Positions 15,961-24,385 of a stretch of DNA of 64,000 nucleotides are shown here, piece after piece. Every line of letters begins with the position of its first letter. Within the stretch, counting starts at the first letter, position 1. The position numbers and the translations under genes are program-made. The stretch comes from JBCBSZ01 sp039818945 (GTDB lineage Bacteria > Actinomycetota > Acidimicrobiia > Acidimicrobiales > Poriferisodalaceae), in the NCBI GenBank assembly GCA_039818945.1, contig JBCBSZ010000005.1, forward strand, positions 70,311 to 134,310, in the 5' to 3' direction. The notes beneath the pieces were generated by a model. That model made no database searches. It saw nothing but the letters and a program-made list of their open reading frames with translations, and was not told the DNA's origin.

Positions 15961-17292
15961 ATGAGCGAACAGGTCCTCGTCCGCGGCGGTCGCTTGATCG
16001 ACGGCACGGGCGCCGAACCCCGTGACGGCGTCGACGTGTTGGTCGAGCTCGACCGGATCGTGGCGGTCGGCGCCGGCGCTGCCGCCGAGGCCGATGCCGA
16101 CGTGCTCGTCGTCGAGGCCGCCGGCAGGACCGTCCTGCCCGGGCTGATCGACGCCCACGTGCACTGCACCTTCGACGACGTGGCCTCCAACGACGAGCTG
16201 TTCTTCCACCGTGAGCCCACGGTCGCCGCGCTGTCGGCGGCGAAGAACCTCCAGAAGATCCTGCGGGCCGGTGTCACGTCGATCATGGATCCCGACACCG
16301 TCTTCGGCATGGGTCCGTCGCTGCGAGACTCGATCGAGGCGGGCCTGGTCGAGGGACCCCGCCTGGCCACGGGGGTGCAGGCGCTGCTCACCTCGGTCGG
16401 CGGGACGGCCGGTCGGCTCATCCCCGACGAGGGCACGGTGGGCTACGCGCAGATCGTCAACACGACCGACGAGATGGTCACGTGGACCCGCCGCCACATC
16501 AAGCAGGGCGCCGACTGGATCAAGGTCCACGCCACCGGCTCGATCCCCACCCAGCCCGGCGAGCTGGCCGTCTGGAGCGAGCGCGAGCTGCGGGTGGTGT
16601 GCGATACGGCCCACGAGCTCGGCGTGCCGGTCACGGCCCACTGCCGCAACGCCGAGAGCACGCTGTGGGCGGCGCGAGCCGGGGTCGACCTGATCCTCCA
16701 CGCGTCGTTCATGGACGCCGAGGGCCTGGCGGCGGTGGTGGAGCACGGGGCGGCGATCTGCCCGACGTTCACGTTCCTCGCCAACCTCGCCGACTTCGGC
16801 GCGAAGGTGGGCGCGAGCCCCGGGATGGAGGACATCTTCCGCGGAGAGATCGAGGCGACCGGGAAGATGATGCGGGCCGCCTACGACGCCGGGGTCCCGA
16901 TCCTGTGCGGTTCCGAGAGCGGGTTCGCGCTCACGCCGTACGGCCACTGGCACGGGCGCGAGCTGGAGGTGTTCGTCGACGCGCTCGGCCTGACGCCGCT
17001 GGAGGCGATCACGTGCGCGACCCGCAACAACGCGATCGCGATGCGGGCCGAGGGTGAGCTGGGCACGGTCGAGGTCGGTCGCCGAGCCGACGTCATCGTC
17101 GTCGACGGCGATCCGCTCGCCGACGTCCGCGTGCTCAACGACCGCCGCCGGCTCACGTCGGTGATCAGTCGCGGTCGGCCGGTCGACCTCGACCGGCCCT
17201 GGCCGGAGTGGACGCCCGTGCGGGGCTGGAAGGTCGGGGCGTGGGCCGAGCGCACGCTGACCCACGCCGAGGCCTACGGCGACGACGGGTGA
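15961..17292 (+). CDS. Amidohydrolase (imidazolonepropionase/prolidase-like)
   Basis: 443 residues with the urease-superfamily TIM barrel. DAHVHC near residue 66 gives the first two metal ligands, WIKVHATG the Lys that is usually carboxylated, then TAHC and LHASF. The last ligand region, normally GTD, reads CGSESG, so Glu may replace the metal-binding Asp. The C-terminal GRRADVIVVDGDPLADV is typical. Family members hydrolyse cyclic amides, lactones or dipeptides. The gene lies 14 nt after the P450 with GGGAGG in the gap. Confidence 0.85.
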   Translation: MSEQVLVRGGRLIDGTGAEPRDGVDVLVELDRIVAVGAGAAAEADADVLVVEAAGRTVLPGLIDAHVHCTFDDVASNDELFFHREPTVAALSAAKNLQKILRAGVTSIMDPDTVFGMGPSLRDSIEAGLVEGPRLATGVQALLTSVGGTAGRLIPDEGTVGYAQIVNTTDEMVTWTRRHIKQGADWIKVHATGSIPTQPGELAVWSERELRVVCDTAHELGVPVTAHCRNAESTLWAARAGVDLILHASFMDAEGLAAVVEHGAAICPTFTFLANLADFGAKVGASPGMEDIFRGEIEATGKMMRAAYDAGVPILCGSESGFALTPYGHWHGRELEVFVDALGLTPLEAITCATRNNAIAMRAEGELGTVEVGRRADVIVVDGDPLADVRVLNDRRRLTSVISRGRPVDLDRPWPEWTPVRGWKVGAWAERTLTHAEAYGDDG

Positions 17293-18290
17293 TCGACGCC
17301 CACGCCCACGTCGTGCTGGCCGGCACGATGGGCGCCGCCGGACCGGTGTGTGGACCGGAGATCGGCTACGACGACGACGGCGCGCCGTGGTTCCGCGTCG
17401 GCGAGTGGCACCTCCACGGCGTGCGCTACGAGGGCTCACCGTTCATGGACGTCGAGCTGCGCCTCGCCGCGATGGACGCGGCCGGCATCCGGGCGCAGAT
17501 CCTGTCGCCCAACCCGCTCACGTACCTGCACCACGTGCCGGCGCCCGAGGCGATCGGCTACTGCCGGCGGCACAACGAGGAGCTGGCCGAGATCGTGCGG
17601 GCCCATCCCGACCGGCTCGCCGGCTTCGCCTCGCTGCCGATGCAGGACCCGGCCGCGAGCGTGGAGGTGCTGCGCGAGGCCGTGGACGAGCTCGGTCTCC
17701 TCGGCGGCTACGTGGGCAGCGACCCCCCGATGCCGCTCGACGATCCGTCCCTCGACCAGCTCTACGCCGCCTGCGTCGACCTCGACGCGCCGCTGTGCGT
17801 CCATCCCGCCCCGAGTGGCCTCGACGGCCCCCTCCGCGACCCGCGGATGCGGCGCTTCGACCTCGACCTCGTCGTCGAGTTCTCCTACGAGGAGATGATC
17901 TCCGTGGCCACGATCGTGTTCGGCGGCGTGCTGCGGCGGCACCCGGATCTCGACGTGTGCATCTCCCACGCCGGCGGGTCGACGCCGATGCACCTCGCCA
18001 AGCTGGAGAAGCTGGCCGAGCGGCGCCCCGGGAGCCCGGCGTGGCTCAAGGAGCCGGGCACGTTCCGGTCCCAGGTGGCCCGGCTCTGGTTCGATCTGCA
18101 CGTGACCGGCGAGGCCGAGCGCGCCTTCGCCGTCTCGCAGCTCGGCACCGAGCGGCTCGTGTTCGGGACCAACTTCGCCGGGTGGGACGGCGGCTCGGCC
18201 GACGTCCCCGCCGAGCTGGCCGCCACGCTCGACGCCAACGCCGTGCGGCTCTTCCGCCTCGACCGGCGGGCGCCGGGGCTGGTGCCGTGA
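17289..18290 (+). CDS. Amidohydrolase 2 family protein (ACMSD-like)
   Basis: 333 residues from a GTG that overlaps the previous stop by 4 nt. DAHAHVV at the very N-terminus is the HxH metal motif; VHPAPSG and ISHAGGSTP supply further His ligands, and FGTNFAGWDGG near the end is the position of the last acid ligand, where the Asp is replaced or shifted. Members are non-hydrolytic decarboxylases or hydratases of ring-cleavage products as well as lactonases. Placed between two P450s it fits a ring-degradation pathway; this is inference. Confidence 0.82.
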   Translation: MIDAHAHVVLAGTMGAAGPVCGPEIGYDDDGAPWFRVGEWHLHGVRYEGSPFMDVELRLAAMDAAGIRAQILSPNPLTYLHHVPAPEAIGYCRRHNEELAEIVRAHPDRLAGFASLPMQDPAASVEVLREAVDELGLLGGYVGSDPPMPLDDPSLDQLYAACVDLDAPLCVHPAPSGLDGPLRDPRMRRFDLDLVVEFSYEEMISVATIVFGGVLRRHPDLDVCISHAGGSTPMHLAKLEKLAERRPGSPAWLKEPGTFRSQVARLWFDLHVTGEAERAFAVSQLGTERLVFGTNFAGWDGGSADVPAELAATLDANAVRLFRLDRRAPGLVP

Positions 18291-19480
18291 TCCGCGTGAG
18301 CTCCTACGCGGAGGCCAGGGAGGCGCTGCGCTCTCGTGACCTCCGCCAGGCGCTCTACGACGAGGGCGCGGCCCTGATGTCGGACGTGATCGTGAACCTC
18401 CACGGCGAGGAGCACGTCGCCCGCCGCCGGTTGGAGAACCGGCTGTTCCGGCGGGACACCTTCGCCTGGTACGAGTCCGAGCGGATCCCGGCGATCATCG
18501 CCGAGGTGCTCGCACCGGCGGTCGAGGCCGGCTCGGGCGAGCTCGGTCGTCTGGCCCGGCGCACGATGATGGTGCTGTCGGTCGACGTGGCGGGTGTCGA
18601 CCGTCCGGCCGGCGACGCCGCCGAGATCGAGCGGCTGTACGACCTGATGGACACGATGGCGCGGGCGGCCACGGTCGCCCACGCCACCGGCGACAAAGGG
18701 GCGATCATCGAGGCGGGCAACCGGGCGCTGGCCGACTTCGCCGTCGAGTTCTTCGAGCCGTCCCGCGCCCGTCGCGCGGCGCTCGTGGATGCGGTCGAGC
18801 GGGGCGACGTCGCAGAGTCCGACCTGCCTCGCGACGTCCTGACCACGCTGCTGCGCAACCTCGACCGGCTCGACCTCGGTGCCGACACGATCCTCCGGGA
18901 GACCGCGTACTACCCGTGGGTCGGGTCGCACTCGACCGCCAACCAGTTCCTCCACGCCATGCACCACCTCTTCGAGGCGATCGAGGACGACCCGTCCCTG
19001 CGGGAGCGGCTGCTCGACGATCCCGATCTCCTCCAGGCCCACGTGCACGAGTCGATCCGCCTGCATCCGGCGAGTCCCGTGGCGCGCCGCATCGCCGTGC
19101 GCGGCGTGACGCTGTCGACCGGCCGGTCGATCGCCGAGGGTGAGGAGGTGCTCATCGAGGTCGAGGCCGCCAACCGGGACCCGGCCGCCGTCGGCGCCGA
19201 GCCGGACCACTTCCGTCCCGGGCGAGAGCGGGCCGACCGGGTGGCGCCCTGGGGGCTGAGCTTCGGCCACGGCACGCATGCCTGCCTCGGCCAGGAGCTG
19301 GCGGGCGGCGTCGACGTCAGCGCCGCCGAGCCGGGCACGACCCTGCTGCGGGGGGCGATCGCCACGATGGCCTGCGAGGTGCTCGCCGCGGGTGCCGAAC
19401 CCGACCCGTCCGACCCGGCGGCCGCGGATGCGACGACCACCCGGCAGATGTGGGGCCGTTACCCCGTCAGGTTCGGGTGA
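18287..19480 (+). CDS. Cytochrome P450-like protein, atypical I-helix (copy 2)
   Basis: 397 residues from a GTG overlapping the previous stop. Heme loop FGHGTHACLG with Cys333; ESIR at 255-258; the I-helix reads VGSHST, again with His (215) in place of the usual acid. It shares with copy 1 the segment DLRQALYDEG, the NLHGEEH...RRRLENRLFRR C-helix region, VDRPAGDAAE, and a closing GRYP. The two are clearly an old duplication and perhaps work on successive steps. The shared His argues it is functional and not decay. Confidence 0.82.
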   Translation: MIRVSSYAEAREALRSRDLRQALYDEGAALMSDVIVNLHGEEHVARRRLENRLFRRDTFAWYESERIPAIIAEVLAPAVEAGSGELGRLARRTMMVLSVDVAGVDRPAGDAAEIERLYDLMDTMARAATVAHATGDKGAIIEAGNRALADFAVEFFEPSRARRAALVDAVERGDVAESDLPRDVLTTLLRNLDRLDLGADTILRETAYYPWVGSHSTANQFLHAMHHLFEAIEDDPSLRERLLDDPDLLQAHVHESIRLHPASPVARRIAVRGVTLSTGRSIAEGEEVLIEVEAANRDPAAVGAEPDHFRPGRERADRVAPWGLSFGHGTHACLGQELAGGVDVSAAEPGTTLLRGAIATMACEVLAAGAEPDPSDPAAADATTTRQMWGRYPVRFG

Positions 19481-19525
19481 CGACCGGCCGGGAACCAGCT
19501 GGGGGCACTCGTCGTCGGACGGGTC

Positions 19526-20350
19526 ATGCGCCGCCACCTGATCCTCGCCACCCTCGTCATCTCGCTCGCCCTCGCCGCCTGCAGCTCGGACGGCGGTGGC
19601 GCAGACGAACCGACCGACGTCCGGCCCCCCGACGATCCGGATGCGATCGTCCTGCAGCTCGACGGCGCCGTGAACCAGCCCGACCCGCTGGCCATCGCCG
19701 AGGGTCGGCCGCTCTTCACGCTCTACGGCGACGGTCGCGTGATCGCCGTCGACGAGTCGGTGGAGCGCGAGGACCGCGGCGCGCTGCTCCCCATGGCGCA
19801 GGGACGTCTGTCCGCCGAGGGGGTCCAGCTGCTCCTCGACGAGGCGGTGGCCCGCGGCGTGCTCGATCCGCTCGACGAGTACGGCTCGACGGACGTCGCC
19901 GACGCCGACTCGGTCCGGTTCGTGGCGGCGACCGACCGCCGCTTCGTGGAGTTCGGCGTCTCCGGCCTCGGCACCGAGGACGGGCTCGATGCCGAGCAGG
20001 TCGAGGCCCGGCGCCAGCTCCTCGAGCTCGGTGAGCTGCTGCTCGACTGGCAGCGGGTCGCCGCCGCCCACATCGTCGACGAGCCCGTGGCCTACACCGG
20101 CGACAGCGTCCTGGTCATCGCCGACGAACGCCGGCTCGCGCCGGAGGCCGACGAGCTCTTCGGCATCCGCACGGCGGGGGAGCAGGTCCGGACCCGCGCC
20201 GGTGCGGTGTGGTGCCGCGAGCTCACCGGTGCCGACCTCGACGCGCTCCTGCCCACCATCGTCGACCCGGCCGCCGACCTGCCGCACGTTCTCGTCGTCC
20301 GGCAGGTGTTCCCGGGCGAGCCGGGGTGCGCCGTGGTCGAGCAGCTCTGA
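19526..20350 (+). CDS. Lipoprotein of unknown function
   Basis: 274 residues. An N-terminal signal peptide MRRHLILATLVISLALAACSS ends in a lipobox (LAAC), so it should be lipid-anchored outside the membrane. The mature part is acidic and Cys-poor with FTLYGDGRVIAVDES, an early strand seen in other actinobacterial secreted proteins of unknown role. A Cys pair near the C-terminus (WCREL and PGCAVV) could form a disulfide. It is convergent with the beta-propeller gene, 4 nt apart. Confidence 0.72.
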   Translation: MRRHLILATLVISLALAACSSDGGGADEPTDVRPPDDPDAIVLQLDGAVNQPDPLAIAEGRPLFTLYGDGRVIAVDESVEREDRGALLPMAQGRLSAEGVQLLLDEAVARGVLDPLDEYGSTDVADADSVRFVAATDRRFVEFGVSGLGTEDGLDAEQVEARRQLLELGELLLDWQRVAAAHIVDEPVAYTGDSVLVIADERRLAPEADELFGIRTAGEQVRTRAGAVWCRELTGADLDALLPTIVDPAADLPHVLVVRQVFPGEPGCAVVEQL

Positions 20351-20354
20351 GCGC

Positions 20355-21602
20355 TCACCCCTCGGCGCCGGGCGGCTCCCAGCCGTCGGGGGCGACGATG
20401 ATCCGCCGCACGATGTCGTTGACCTCCACCCGCCACCGTTGCCCGGTGTCGAGTGAGGTGACGGTCACGCCGGCCCGGGGCTCGAAGGCGTAGCGGAGCT
20501 CGTCGTCGACGACGATCGGGACCTCGGTGTCGGTCGGCAGCGCACCGAGCGTCGTCACGGAGAGCCGGTCGGCGTCGAGGAGCAGCGTCGGTCCGCCCGG
20601 TTCGTCCACGAGCACGACCCGCCGCCCGTCCTCGCTGCGGCCGAGCGTGGAGACGTCGCCGATCGGCACCTCTCTCGTGGAGCCCGATCGGAGGTCGACC
20701 AGCTGCCGGGCGCAGCGCAGCTCCCCGTCGCAGTCGAAGGTGAGCAGCCAGTCCTGTCCTCCACCGAAGGCCACGGCGTCGGCGACCACCGTGGTGGAGC
20801 CGTCGAGCGCGACGCGGTGGACGATGCCGCTCTCGCTCGACGACACCAGCGCATCGGCGTCGAGCGCTCCGGTCAGCTCGACCGCGCCGGTGAAGGTTCG
20901 GACCGCTCGGGGGAACCCCTCCGGCGTGATGCGGAACAGCTCGTTGATCGGCGCGGGCCGGAGCGCCCACAGGCCGTCGGCAGCGGGTTCGGCCGCCGAC
21001 ACGAACGGGAGCTCGCTCAGCTCATCGAACGACCAGTCGAGGAACCGGGCCCGCCGGGTCTCGGGCGACGACACCAGGATCCCGGCGGTGGACTCGATCA
21101 GGAGGTCGCCGGCGCGGATCGAGCGGCCGGGGATGCTGAACGGCGTGACGACACCGTCGCCGAGGTCGAGGGCCAGCGCCGACCGGCCGGCGGTCAAGAG
21201 GATCAGCGTCGTGTCGGCGAGCTCGGACGGCAGCTCGGCGACGTCGGCGCTCCTGGGAGCGGTGCCGGCGGTGGTCGAGGGCGGCGCTGTGTCGGGTTCG
21301 ACGGGCGCCGTCGTGACCGGTGGCGCTGTGGTGGTCGGCGGGGTGGTCTCGGCCCCGCTGGTCGACTCACCGCTGCGGCTGGTGGCGAGCGCCGCGGCGA
21401 AGACGGCGACGGCGACGACGCCGGCGATCAGCGGCCAGCGCGACCGGTCGCGGACCACGGCCGTACCGGGCGAGGAGGCGTGGTCGTCGATCGAGCTGAC
21501 CGGCAGCGGCGCAGCGTGGACGGGTGCGCCGCAGCCCGCGCAGAAGCGCGCGACGCCGCTCAGCTCCTCCCCACAGACCTGGCAACGTTCCCCGCGCGCC
21601 AC
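20355..21602 (-). CDS. Zinc-ribbon / TM / extracytoplasmic beta-propeller protein (copy 1)
   Basis: 415 residues. Residues 7-25 hold a CxxC...CxxC zinc ribbon (CQVCGEEL, CAGCGAP), followed by one membrane helix (about 57-75), a Thr/Pro-rich stretch, and then about 300 residues of repeated beta strands with acidic turns such as ALDLGDGVVTPF, best explained as a degenerate beta-propeller outside the cell. The zinc ribbon would be cytosolic. The GTG start follows a TAGGGT by six bases. It is tandem with a clear paralogue. Function unknown. Confidence 0.7.
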   Translation of the reverse strand: MARGERCQVCGEELSGVARFCAGCGAPVHAAPLPVSSIDDHASSPGTAVVRDRSRWPLIAGVVAVAVFAAALATSRSGESTSGAETTPPTTTAPPVTTAPVEPDTAPPSTTAGTAPRSADVAELPSELADTTLILLTAGRSALALDLGDGVVTPFSIPGRSIRAGDLLIESTAGILVSSPETRRARFLDWSFDELSELPFVSAAEPAADGLWALRPAPINELFRITPEGFPRAVRTFTGAVELTGALDADALVSSSESGIVHRVALDGSTTVVADAVAFGGGQDWLLTFDCDGELRCARQLVDLRSGSTREVPIGDVSTLGRSEDGRRVVLVDEPGGPTLLLDADRLSVTTLGALPTDTEVPIVVDDELRYAFEPRAGVTVTSLDTGQRWRVEVNDIVRRIIVAPDGWEPPGAEG

Positions 21603-21608
21603 GGACGA

Positions 21609-21614
21609 ACCCTA
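21609..21614 (-). promoter_or_regulatory. -10 element for propeller copy 1 (leaderless)
   Basis: TAGGGT on the minus strand, six bases before the GTG at 21602. Confidence 0.5.
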
Positions 21615-21634
21615 CGGCCGCCTCGCCGATGCGC

Positions 21635-22930
21635 TCAGTCGGCCGAGGCCGGAGGTTCCCAACCCGGCGGGGCGACGAGCACGTTGCGGACGTTCTCCTC
21701 GGTCTCGATCGTCACCTCGTCACCGGTCGCGAGATCGATGATGGTGATGTCGCCGGCCGGTCGGAAGTAGTGGCGCAGCTCGCGATCGTGGTCCCCGCCC
21801 CCCGGCCCGGCGAACCGCGAGATGCCGTCGGCAGCCGGCTCCATGGTCATCTGGTCGGCGTCGACCACGACGAACTCGTCGGGTCCGTCGGTTCCCCAGA
21901 AGGTCACGAGGGCGCGTCGACCGTCCCAGCTGAGGTCGGAGGGCTGGAGCGAGAAGTTGGTGCCGCCCAGATCCATCTCACCGACGCGGCCGGAGCGGAA
22001 GTCCCAGATGTTGCTCGTGCAGACGAGCGCTTGATCGCACTCGACGGCGATCATCCAGTCGCGTCCGCCGGCGATGGCCAGACCGGAGCCGACCTCGATG
22101 GTCGTGCCGTCCGTGGCGATGCGGTGGGTGGCGCCGGACCAGGCGTTGGCGATGAGCGCATCGCCGTCGATCGTGCCGACCAGGTTCGCCCAGCCGTCGA
22201 ACGAGCGGGCCTCGATCGGTGGCCCCGACTCGCCGAGCCAGCGCAGCTGGATCGTCCCGTCCCAGTCGAGCGCCCACATCCCGTCGTCGACCGTCTGGAA
22301 GGCGCTGGCCTCCGAGAGCGTGGCCAGCTCGCGCAGGTCCCAGTCGAGCGCCGTGGTGCTCGAGTTCGCCGTCCAGCGCTGCACGACGATGCCGAAGGGC
22401 GAGCTCGTGATCTGGTCCTCACCCCGGAAGTCGAACGGGGATTCGAACGGCGTCAGCTGGCCGGTGCCGAGATCGAGAGCTGCCACGTCGCCATTCGAGT
22501 CGAACACGATGAGCGTCGTGTCCGCGAGGTCGGCGGGGACCTCGCTGACGTCGACGAACCCGGGCGGCACGCTCGACGTCGTCGGCGGGATCGTCGTCGG
22601 AGGCGTGGTCGTCGTCGTGGGGGACGGCGTCGTGGTCGTGGTCGGGGCGGCGGTGGTGTCGGGCGGCGGTTCCGCTGCGCTCGACGAGTCGTCCCCGATC
22701 CGGCTCAGCGCCAGCGCGGCGACCAGGCCGGCGACGACCAGGACGCCGGCCAGCATCGGCCAGCGCGACCCGTCGCGCACGAGCGGCTGGCCGCCAGCGA
22801 GCCCGACCTCGTCGGCGTTCGGGGCGACCGTGAGCGAGCCGGCTCCGACGGGTGCGCCGCAGGCCGCGCAGAAGCGGGCGGCTCCGACGAGCTCCTCGTC
22901 ACAGGCCGGGCAGCGGCCACCACGCGCCAC
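21635..22930 (-). CDS. Zinc-ribbon / TM / extracytoplasmic beta-propeller protein (copy 2)
   Basis: 431 residues with the same order as its neighbour: CPACDEEL...CAACGAP ribbon, a membrane helix, a long Thr/Pro run, and a strand-rich outer domain with ALDLGTGQLTPFESP and the closing APPGWEPPAS matching APDGWEPPG of copy 1. The GTG at 22930 is chosen because it aligns with the start of copy 1 and because the ATG at 22942 lies inside the TATGGT promoter element. Role unknown; a sensor or wall-associated protein is plausible. Confidence 0.7.
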   Translation of the reverse strand: MARGGRCPACDEELVGAARFCAACGAPVGAGSLTVAPNADEVGLAGGQPLVRDGSRWPMLAGVLVVAGLVAALALSRIGDDSSSAAEPPPDTTAAPTTTTTPSPTTTTTPPTTIPPTTSSVPPGFVDVSEVPADLADTTLIVFDSNGDVAALDLGTGQLTPFESPFDFRGEDQITSSPFGIVVQRWTANSSTTALDWDLRELATLSEASAFQTVDDGMWALDWDGTIQLRWLGESGPPIEARSFDGWANLVGTIDGDALIANAWSGATHRIATDGTTIEVGSGLAIAGGRDWMIAVECDQALVCTSNIWDFRSGRVGEMDLGGTNFSLQPSDLSWDGRRALVTFWGTDGPDEFVVVDADQMTMEPAADGISRFAGPGGGDHDRELRHYFRPAGDITIIDLATGDEVTIETEENVRNVLVAPPGWEPPASAD

Positions 22931-22937
22931 ACCCCGG

Positions 22938-22943
22938 ACCATA
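22938..22943 (-). promoter_or_regulatory. -10 element for propeller copy 2 (leaderless)
   Basis: TATGGT on the minus strand, seven bases before the GTG at 22930. Confidence 0.5.
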
Positions 22944-22987
22944 GGGCCCGGGGTGCTCGAGGTGGATTCGGGGCGGACGCCCCCGGC

Positions 22988-24253
22988 TCACTCCGGGACG
23001 TCGGAGACGAGCACCTGGCCCAGGCCGACGCGGGCGTCGATGCGGACGATCGCCGGCTCCGGCCCCTCGCCGTCGCCGTCGACGTCGAAGACGTCGTCGA
23101 GCTCGGCGCTGATGCCGTCGTTGCGTTGGACGAGATCGCGGCGGGGCAGCTCGACCGCCGTCTCGCCCATGCCGGCGTCCAGCTCGACGTCGAGCACGAC
23201 GTCGTCGGGCACCACGATCTGGAGCTGGCCGATGCCGAGCTCGGCGTCGATGTCGAGCACCTCGCCCGGGGCCAGGTCGTCGACGACGTCGCGCACGTCG
23301 ATCACGAGCTGGCCGATGCCGTACTCGTACTCGTCGTCGACGCCGGCGAGGGAGTTGGGGGCGACCCGCTCCTCACCGATGCCTGCGCTCAGCGGCACCT
23401 CGATGACGCTCGCGGGGACCAGCACCGCGCCCAGGAACAGGCCGACGAGCAGCAGCGGCCAACCGCGGCGGTTGAGGAACGCGCTGCCGACGAGCCCGAC
23501 CCCGGTGATCAGCAGGGCGATGGCGGTCACGGGGGCGACGTCGACCTCCCACCAGTCGAAGAGGCCGCCGAGGGCCACGACGCCGAAGTAGACCAGCAGC
23601 ACGCCGAGCGTCAGGCGAACGATCGAGGGTCGCTGGGGCTCATCGGCGAACGGGGCGGGGTCGTCGTCGGCGTCCGCGGTGGTGTCGAGGTCGTCGTCGG
23701 TCGGCGCGAAGCCGGTGTAGGGCGCCAGCGCCGTGCCGACCATCGGGTCGTCCTCGGAGCCGGCATCGAGGTCGGTGTCGATGTCGGTGGCGGCCGCGCT
23801 CGACGCGGGCCTGGGCTCCTCGGACGAACCGCGGTCACCGCGCTCGCGGAGCAGGAGCCAGGCGCCGCCGCCCACCAGCGCGAGGGGCCAGAAGAGCTCA
23901 GGACCGTCGATCCCGAACCCGAACCAGGAGGAGGAGTCGAGGAGCGTGACGATGCCGACGACCACGAGGATGGCGCCGATCACCGCGGGACCGCCCCAGT
24001 GGCGGTCGTCGTCGTCGGTGTCGACCCGGGCGGGGCGTGCGCCGCCGCTGCGCTCCGGGAGGACGAGCCAGGCGATCACGTAGGCGAGGAGGCCGACGCC
24101 CCCGAAGACCGTGCCGAGGACGAAGGCGAGTCGGAACAGGACGGGGTCGACGCCGAAGTAGTCGCCGAGGCCGCCGCTGACGCCGGCGACCTTGCGGTCA
24201 TCGGTCGAGCGGTAGAGGCGGCGGGGGGAGCGGGAGGTGGTCGTGTCGTTCAT
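22988..24253 (-). CDS. PspC domain membrane protein with C-terminal LiaF-like domain
   Basis: 421 residues. The N-terminal PspC unit reads RLYRSTDDRKVAGVSGGLGDYFGVDPVLFRLAFV, followed by membrane helices, an acidic Asp-rich loop (about 135-190), a second membrane block and a strand-rich C-terminal domain with repeats of GIGQLQIVVP and GMGETAVELP that look like the LiaF/DUF2154 type. The ATG at 24253 is preferred because GGAGG lies nine bases upstream. It is divergent from a PspC-kinase gene, so the three genes probably form an envelope-stress system. Confidence 0.8.
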   Translation of the reverse strand: MNDTTTSRSPRRLYRSTDDRKVAGVSGGLGDYFGVDPVLFRLAFVLGTVFGGVGLLAYVIAWLVLPERSGGARPARVDTDDDDRHWGGPAVIGAILVVVGIVTLLDSSSWFGFGIDGPELFWPLALVGGGAWLLLRERGDRGSSEEPRPASSAAATDIDTDLDAGSEDDPMVGTALAPYTGFAPTDDDLDTTADADDDPAPFADEPQRPSIVRLTLGVLLVYFGVVALGGLFDWWEVDVAPVTAIALLITGVGLVGSAFLNRRGWPLLLVGLFLGAVLVPASVIEVPLSAGIGEERVAPNSLAGVDDEYEYGIGQLVIDVRDVVDDLAPGEVLDIDAELGIGQLQIVVPDDVVLDVELDAGMGETAVELPRRDLVQRNDGISAELDDVFDVDGDGEGPEPAIVRIDARVGLGQVLVSDVPE

Positions 24254-24385
24254 GAGGATCATCCTCCTCCCGAGCGGCGGATCGGACATCCGGAGGCGCC
24301 CCGGATCGACCCCGGAGGCCTCCGTGGGACGGGTCCGGGGCCGTTCCCCTCACGCGATGGTCCCACGACGGCCCAAGATGGTGGT

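Noticed and set aside
22970..22983. GGGGC-N4-GCCCC hairpin after the PspC gene as a terminator
   Set aside because: A 5-bp stem of this composition is common at 71% GC and has no T run.
21524..24385. Long open frame running into the PspC-kinase gene (1360 codons in total)
   Set aside because: The part before 24386 is antisense to two genes with zinc ribbons, membrane helices and promoters; the frame is open because of high GC and has no domain.
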